Source: CAZYBG01 sp964645155 (GTDB lineage: Bacteria; Pseudomonadota; Alphaproteobacteria; Rhodobacterales; Rhodobacteraceae). Taken from it: a DNA stretch of 54,694 bases. The first letter of the stretch is position 1; every line of letters begins with the position of its first letter. Made by a program: the position numbers and the translations under genes. Shown here piece by piece: positions 50,857-54,694 of the stretch. The DNA lies in contig CAZYBG010000010.1 of assembly GCA_964645155.1 (NCBI GenBank), positions 1-54,694 of the forward strand, written 5' to 3'. The notes below the pieces were generated by a model. That model was not told where the DNA came from. It saw nothing but the letters and a program-made list of their open reading frames with translations, and made no database searches.

Positions 50857-52167
50857 CTACGCGCCTGGCCGCTTCGCGCGGAGCTTGGCGAAGTACTCGA
50901 CCCGCTTCTTCAGCTCGCGCTCGAAGCCACGTTCCGGCGGCTGGTAGAGCACCGGCCGCCTCATCCCCTCGGGGAAGTAGTCCTGGCCCGAGAAGCCGTC
51001 CTCGGCGTCGTGGTCGTAGGCATAGCCCGAGCCGTAGCCCTGTTCCTTCATCAGCCGGGTCGGCGCGTTGAGGATGTGCTTGGGCGGCGGCTCCGAGCCG
51101 GTTCGCCGGGCCTCGGCGCGTGCCGCCTTCCAGGCGGTGTAGACGGCGTTCGATTTCGGCGCGAGCGCAAGGTAGGCGACCGCTTCGGCCAGCGCCAGCT
51201 CGCCCTCGGGCGAACCGAGCCGCTCGTAGGTCTCCCAGGCTTGCAGGCACAGCGCGACCGCCTGCGGATCGGCCAGACCGATGTCCTCGACCGCCATGCG
51301 GGTGATGCGCCGGGCAAGATAGCGGGGATCCTCGCCGCCTTCGATCATCCGGGCGAGCCAGTAGAGGCTCGCATCCGGGTCCGAGCCGCGGACCGACTTG
51401 TGCAGCGCGGAGATCAGGTTGTAGTGCGCGTCGCCCGACTTGTCGTACTGCGCCGCACGCCGCTGCAGCCGCTGGCCGAGGTCGGCCGGCGCCAGCGGCG
51501 CCCCGACCTTCCACGCGGCGACCTGCTCGACGAGGTTCAGCAGCGCCCGGCCGTCGCCGTCGGCCATCTCGAGAAGCTGCTCGCGCGCCTCGGGGGCAAG
51601 GGGCAGCCGGCCGCCGAGTTCCCTCTCGGCCCGCTGCAGGAGGAGTTCGAGATGGGCGAGGGTCAGCCGGTCCAGCACCAGCACCTGCGCGCGGGAGAGC
51701 AGCGCGGAGTTCAGTTCGAAGGACGGGTTCTCGGTCGTCGCGCCGACCAGGACGATCGTGCCGTCCTCCATGTGCGGCAGGAAGCCGTCCTGCTGCGCCT
51801 TGTTGAAGCGGTGGATCTCGTCGACGAACAGCAGCGTTCCCTGGCCGTTCCGGCGCCGCAGCCGCGCCGCCTCGAAAACCTTGCGAAGCTCCGGCACCCC
51901 GGTGAAGATCGCGCTGATCTGGACGAAGGTCAGGTCGGTCTCTTCCGCCAGCAGGCGGGCGATCGTCGTCTTGCCGACGCCGGGCGGCCCCCAGAGGATC
52001 AGCGAGGACAGCGTTCCCGCCGCCAGCATCGCGCCCAGCGGACCTTCAGGGCCGAGAAGCTTCTCCTGGCCCACCACCTCGGCCAGCGCGGCCGGCCGCA
52101 GCCTGTCGGCGAGGGGCCGGGGGGCAGTGGTCTCGGTTCCCGGGGGAAGATCGAACAGATCGGCCAT
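50857..52167 (-). CDS. rarA: replication-associated recombination protein RarA (MgsA)
   Basis: A 436-residue AAA+ ATPase: RPLADRLRPAALAEVVGQEKL, Walker A WGPPGVGKTTIARLLA near 58, Walker B LLFVDEIHRFNKAQQD near 111, sensor GATTENPSFELNSALLSR. The C-terminal tetramer domain includes HKSVRGSDPDASLYWLARM. It acts at stalled forks with SSB. It heads the rarA-crcB-rluC-HAD-ATP12 run. Confidence 0.94.
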   Translation of the reverse strand: MADLFDLPPGTETTAPRPLADRLRPAALAEVVGQEKLLGPEGPLGAMLAAGTLSSLILWGPPGVGKTTIARLLAEETDLTFVQISAIFTGVPELRKVFEAARLRRRNGQGTLLFVDEIHRFNKAQQDGFLPHMEDGTIVLVGATTENPSFELNSALLSRAQVLVLDRLTLAHLELLLQRAERELGGRLPLAPEAREQLLEMADGDGRALLNLVEQVAAWKVGAPLAPADLGQRLQRRAAQYDKSGDAHYNLISALHKSVRGSDPDASLYWLARMIEGGEDPRYLARRITRMAVEDIGLADPQAVALCLQAWETYERLGSPEGELALAEAVAYLALAPKSNAVYTAWKAARAEARRTGSEPPPKHILNAPTRLMKEQGYGSGYAYDHDAEDGFSGQDYFPEGMRRPVLYQPPERGFERELKKRVEYFAKLRAKRPGA

Positions 52168-52352
52168 CGCCCAAATCTAGGCGCTCGCCGCAGCCGGGGG
52201 AAGCGGCGGGCGATGCTGCCGCCACATGCCCGCGGGCGGAGGGCATTGGGGCACGCGACCATGCGCGTGCCCATGGGCCCCGAAGGGCAGGATCGGCCCA
52301 CCAGCGCCGGTGGCGCGCCGGGCGCCTTCGGTCTGCCGCACCGGCCAGCCGC

Positions 52353-52943
52353 TCAGTGCAGGGTCGAGGTGAAGTCCATCGACACGACCTGGTTGTCGAC
52401 CCCCTCGATCGTCATCACCGGACCCATCGCCGTCATGCTCACGCCGACGCGGTTCGCCCAGCGCGGCCAGTTGGCGTTGAGCAGCGTCAGACAGTGCGAT
52501 GCACCCAGGCTGCGCGCGGCCGACCCGAGCTCCTGGGTCAGCCGGGCATGAACCTGGCGGCGGATCGCGGCGGGCACGTCATGCGCGACGAAAAGGCGCG
52601 AGCTTTCCCACACCGTGTCCGACACAGGCGCCTCGTCGTAGAGCAGGTGCGGCGGGATCGTCTCGAGCAGCCCGCGCTGCGCGTCGCGGATCATGTAGGT
52701 ATAGATGCCGCATTTGGCGGTGGTGGGTGTCAGGCGATTGCCGGCAAGGACGCGGCCGAACTCGTCATGCACGACGACCCACCGGCTCGCGGGGGTGTCG
52801 TACTGGTCGTACTCCATCCCCAGAGCCTCGGGCAGGTTCCACTTGTTGTGGACGATGAAGAGCTCGCGCCGCGCGCGGAGCATGTTGGCGAAGAGTTCGC
52901 CGTGGTTGTGGATGTTCTCGAAGGAGAGGGTGGTGGTCTGCAT
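52353..52943 (-). CDS. luxI: LuxI-family acyl-homoserine-lactone synthase
   Basis: A 196-residue autoinducer synthase joining S-adenosylmethionine to an acyl chain. The conserved residues are present: MLRARRELF, HNKWN, GMEYDQYDTP, GNRLTPT and VWESSRLFV (Arg, Phe, Trp, two Asp, Arg, Glu, Arg of the family). AGGAGGACTAC precedes the ATG. It follows luxR by 55 bases. The acyl chain cannot be deduced. The 52168-52352 gap holds no gene. Confidence 0.92.
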   Translation of the reverse strand: MQTTTLSFENIHNHGELFANMLRARRELFIVHNKWNLPEALGMEYDQYDTPASRWVVVHDEFGRVLAGNRLTPTTAKCGIYTYMIRDAQRGLLETIPPHLLYDEAPVSDTVWESSRLFVAHDVPAAIRRQVHARLTQELGSAARSLGASHCLTLLNANWPRWANRVGVSMTAMGPVMTIEGVDNQVVSMDFTSTLH

Positions 52944-52958
52944 GTAGTCCTCCTGCAG

Positions 52959-52980
52959 GGTTGGTCATCAACGTCAAACC
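52959..52980 (-). promoter_or_regulatory. possible lux box between luxR and luxI
   Basis: A 22-base imperfect inverted repeat, GGTT at one end and AACC at the other, with G, C, T and A pairs matching inside (14 of 22 positions symmetric). It lies 16 bases before the luxI start, partly over the ribosome-site region, so it could be a LuxR site but is close to the start codon. Confidence 0.3.
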
Positions 52981-52998
52981 TTGCGGAGGGCAGCCGGG

Positions 52999-53610
52999 CT
53001 AGAGCAGCCGGTAGTCCTTGGCACGCTGAATGGCCTCGGCAGTGGTCCGTGCCATCAGCCGGATCCGCGCGGCCGTCACCCTGGCCTTGAGCGCGCTTTC
53101 CGATATGCCGAGCTTCGCGGCTGCCGCAGCATGCCGGTCGCCCCCCGCTATGCACTTGAGAGCTTCGATCTGCGCCTTGGTCAGATCATGCGGGGGTTCG
53201 GTAATCTCGTGGAGACGGTGGACGACCTCGACGATCGCCTTGATCTCACGGTCTTCGAATTCGCGGTCGTCGCGGGCGAAGCTCGCGATCGTGCGGGACT
53301 TGATCGGCCCGCAAGACATGGTGATGCCGTGCGTCAGACCGAACCGGGCGGCCTCCTTGAACAGCCCGAAGGGATCCAGCAGCGCCGGATCGCTCCACCT
53401 TATCCAGCCAGTGGTGCTAAACCCCCACGCGGTCATCGGATCGCGTAGCACATAGCCGTTTTCGGTGTAGTGGTCGAGCCAGCGCTGATCGTATGTCTGG
53501 AAGGACATCAGCGGTGACGTGAACCTGATATGCAGGCCGATGAAATAGCCCTTGGGCGCGTAAGGCGCCAAATTCCGCAGTTCAAGATCGATCCTAGCCT
53601 GAATGGACAT
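52999..53610 (-). CDS. luxR: LuxR-family autoinducer-binding regulator
   Basis: A 203-residue LuxR/TraR-type protein. The autoinducer domain shows YTENGYVLRDPMTAWG, with the conserved Asp-Pro, WIRWSDP, and ARFGLTHGITMSCG. The C-terminal helix-turn-helix reads LTKAQIEALKCIAGG and AAAAKLGISESALKARVTAA. It is shorter than canonical LuxR (about 240), missing part of the N terminus. It precedes luxI on the same strand. Confidence 0.9.
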   Translation of the reverse strand: MSIQARIDLELRNLAPYAPKGYFIGLHIRFTSPLMSFQTYDQRWLDHYTENGYVLRDPMTAWGFSTTGWIRWSDPALLDPFGLFKEAARFGLTHGITMSCGPIKSRTIASFARDDREFEDREIKAIVEVVHRLHEITEPPHDLTKAQIEALKCIAGGDRHAAAAAKLGISESALKARVTAARIRLMARTTAEAIQRAKDYRLL

Positions 53611-53617
53611 GTCTTTT

Positions 53618-53653
53618 TAGATAAGTTGCGCGACTCTCAGTCAACCGTAAATT
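53618..53653. promoter_or_regulatory. divergent luxR / small-ORF promoters sharing a palindrome
   Basis: For luxR (minus): TTGACT (53639-53644) and TATCTA (53618-53623), 15-base spacer. For the small ORF (plus): TTGCGC (53626-53631) and TAAATT (53648-53653), 16-base spacer. AGTTGCGCGACT (53624-53635), an imperfect palindrome, fills the luxR spacer and overlaps the other -35, so one bound protein could affect both. Confidence 0.45.
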
Positions 53654-53693
53654 GTGATGTGTCAAGACGGTCGATAGAGCGAGGGTTCGTGTT

Positions 53694-53867
53694 GTGGTTG
53701 TGACTGACGGTGACCTTGTTTTCAAGCTTTTGTCGCTGCCTTCCGAGGCGCTGCAGGAGCTGCTGGAACTGATGAGCGACGCCGATTCCGAGGCCGCGGA
53801 CGACGCGGAATCGGAACTGGCAGAGCGCCTTTCCGATCCGGCCCGTCGGGTGTCCAAGGGTATGTAA
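53694..53867 (+). CDS. small acidic protein divergent from luxR
   Basis: A 57-residue ORF from GTG 53694 (GTG 53700 is an alternative), with GAGGG eight bases upstream. It encodes VFKLLSLPSEALQELLELM followed by an Asp/Glu/Ser-rich helix and a short basic end (PARRVSKGM). Strongly acidic and likely helical. No family recognised. It has its own promoter candidate and a strong terminator 34 bases after the stop, both supporting a real transcript. Confidence 0.5.
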   Translation: MVVTDGDLVFKLLSLPSEALQELLELMSDADSEAADDAESELAERLSDPARRVSKGM

Positions 53868-53900
53868 TCTCGGCCCCGGCTGTGGCGTGACGGACGAGGA

Positions 53901-53928
53901 AGCCCCGCTGATCGAGCGGGGCTTTTTC
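53901..53928 (+). terminator. rho-independent terminator
   Basis: AGCCCCGCT (53901-53909) pairs with AGCGGGGCT (53915-53923) across GATCG and runs into TTTTTC. It is oriented for the plus-strand small ORF. On the minus strand the hairpin lies 27 bases after the rplQ stop but lacks a T run, so its help to rplQ would be limited. Confidence 0.85.
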
Positions 53929-53954
53929 GTGCCATGCGACGTTGTCGGCGGCGC

Positions 53955-54377
53955 CTATGCCTCGACGTCGATCTCCTCGGCCTCGAGGCGGGCGCGGTCG
54001 GCGGCGCCTTTCGCGGAGGTGTCGCGGTCGACAAGCTCGACGATCGCCATCGGCGCCATGTCGCCGTAGCGGAAGCCGGCCTTCAGCACCCGCACGTAGC
54101 CGCCGTTCCGCTCCTTGTAGCGCGGGCCGAGCACGTCGAAGAGCTTCCCGACATGCGCGTCCTGCTTGAGCTGCGCAGCGGCCAGGCGGCGGGCATGGAG
54201 ATCGCCGCGCTTGCCGAGGGTGATGAGTTTTTCGGCAACGCGGCGCAGATCCTTGGCTTTCGGCAAGGTCGTCTTGATCTGCTCATGCTCGATCAGTGCG
54301 CCGGCGAGGTTCGCAAACATCGCCTTGCGATGCTCGTGGGTGCGGTTCAGGCGGCGATAGCCGCTTCCGTGACGCAT
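53955..54377 (-). CDS. rplQ: 50S ribosomal protein L17
   Basis: A 140-residue L17: MRHGSGYRRLNRTHEHRKAM, ANLAGALIEHEQIKTTLPKAK and RNGGYVRVLKAGFRYGD are family signatures. The C-terminal 25 residues are an acidic extension. It follows rpoA, as in most bacteria. Confidence 0.96.
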   Translation of the reverse strand: MRHGSGYRRLNRTHEHRKAMFANLAGALIEHEQIKTTLPKAKDLRRVAEKLITLGKRGDLHARRLAAAQLKQDAHVGKLFDVLGPRYKERNGGYVRVLKAGFRYGDMAPMAIVELVDRDTSAKGAADRARLEAEEIDVEA

Positions 54378-54541
54378 GGGTCGTCTCCTTCATTTTGCTT
54401 TGTCCGGCGGGCCTTGCGTTCAGGACCGCTCTCCTTGGGGCGGGAATGCCCGGGTCTTGCCGGCAGGTGCGCGGCGACTGCGCCCCCTGCGGTGTCTGCG
54501 GTGTCTGCGGGGTACGCATCCCTTGCGCACCACGGCGATCT

Positions 54542-54694
54542 CTAGAACTGGTCTTCGTACTTCTTCGCCAGATCCTCGATGTTCTCGGGCGGCCAGTCCT
54601 CGACATCCATGCCGAGGTGCAGGCCCATGCCCGAAAGGACCTCCTTGATCTCGTTCAGCGACTTCCGCCCGAAGTTCGGGGTGCGGAGCATCTC
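54542..54694 (-). CDS. rpoA: DNA-directed RNA polymerase alpha subunit, C-terminal end (partial)
   Basis: The last 50 residues of alpha up to the TAG at 54542-54544. Readable are MLRTPNFGRKSLNEIKEVL and GLHLGMDVEDWPPENIEDLA, part of the C-terminal domain (alphaCTD) that contacts UP elements and activators. The gene runs off the window edge. A 164-base gap separates it from rplQ and contains a 9-base microrepeat CTGCGGTGT near 54488. Confidence 0.95.
   Translation of the reverse strand, partial: EMLRTPNFGRKSLNEIKEVLSGMGLHLGMDVEDWPPENIEDLAKKYEDQF

Noticed and set aside
54480..54515. Tandem CTGCGGTGT microrepeat between rpoA and rplQ
   Set aside because: Only two and a half copies; too short to support a functional claim.
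1..54694. CRISPR arrays, insertion sequences, prophage, toxin-antitoxin or defence modules
   Set aside because: No repeat-spacer pattern, transposase, integrase or recognisable defence gene was seen on either strand.

Overview
The window is high-GC chromosomal DNA from an alphaproteobacterium, most likely of the Rhodobacteraceae (Rhodobacter/Paracoccus/Roseobacter relatives). The grounds are the order ffh - rpsP - rimM - trmD - rplS - rpmE, a MipZ-type division ATPase, a BztABCD amino-acid transporter, an ATP12-family chaperone and a luxR-luxI pair beside rplQ/rpoA. No phage, integrase, transposase or CRISPR array was found; the content is chromosomal housekeeping plus one catabolic insert.

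Region by region. (1) 101-1276: a minus-strand luciferase-like flavin monooxygenase with a LacI-type operator candidate in front. (2) 1599-9072: a tightly packed translation/secretion operon of ffh, three tandem GNAT acetyltransferases plus a stub of a fourth, chorismate mutase, rpsP, a small membrane ORF, rimM, a membrane protein of unknown function, trmD, rplS and rpmE. (3) 9285-11869: mipZ, a small convergent ORF, and a secreted trypsin-like protease with six cysteine-rich repeats. (4) 12132-29023: a catabolic locus that I read as D-apiose/D-apionate degradation. It holds ApnO and ApsD homologues, a complete ribose-type ABC importer, a NanR-like GntR regulator, an OiaK-type kinase, an ApnL-type lactonase, a RuBisCO-like protein, the wreck of a second apnO, and a second ABC importer whose ATPase and one permease are a single polypeptide. 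(5) 29386-33093: tRNA-Arg(ACG), an orphan sensor kinase, and a flavin disulfide oxidoreductase with a TVP38 membrane protein. (6) 33387-42000: rpmH-rnpA-yidD converging on engB-mosC-yidC, then an EAL protein, ttcA, an SDR and argB. (7) 41883-47784: a 4Fe-4S protein, a SixA-like phosphatase and the bzt transporter. (8) 47990-52167: ATP12, HAD hydrolase, RluC, FluC and RarA. (9) 52353-54694: luxR-luxI, a divergent small acidic ORF, a terminator, rplQ and the 3-prime end of rpoA.

The most notable region is (4). Four copies of a TGGTATNAT-like core lie in front of its three transcription units, and the regulator encoded inside is of the NanR type, which recognises GGTATA-type sites. This makes the 17-kb locus look like one regulon: two importers bring the sugar in, ApsD oxidises it to the lactone, ApnL opens the lactone, ApnO moves the hydroxymethyl group, OiaK phosphorylates, and the RuBisCO-like protein cleaves the product. 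The substrate assignment rests on family recognition and gene company; it is not visible from sequence alone.
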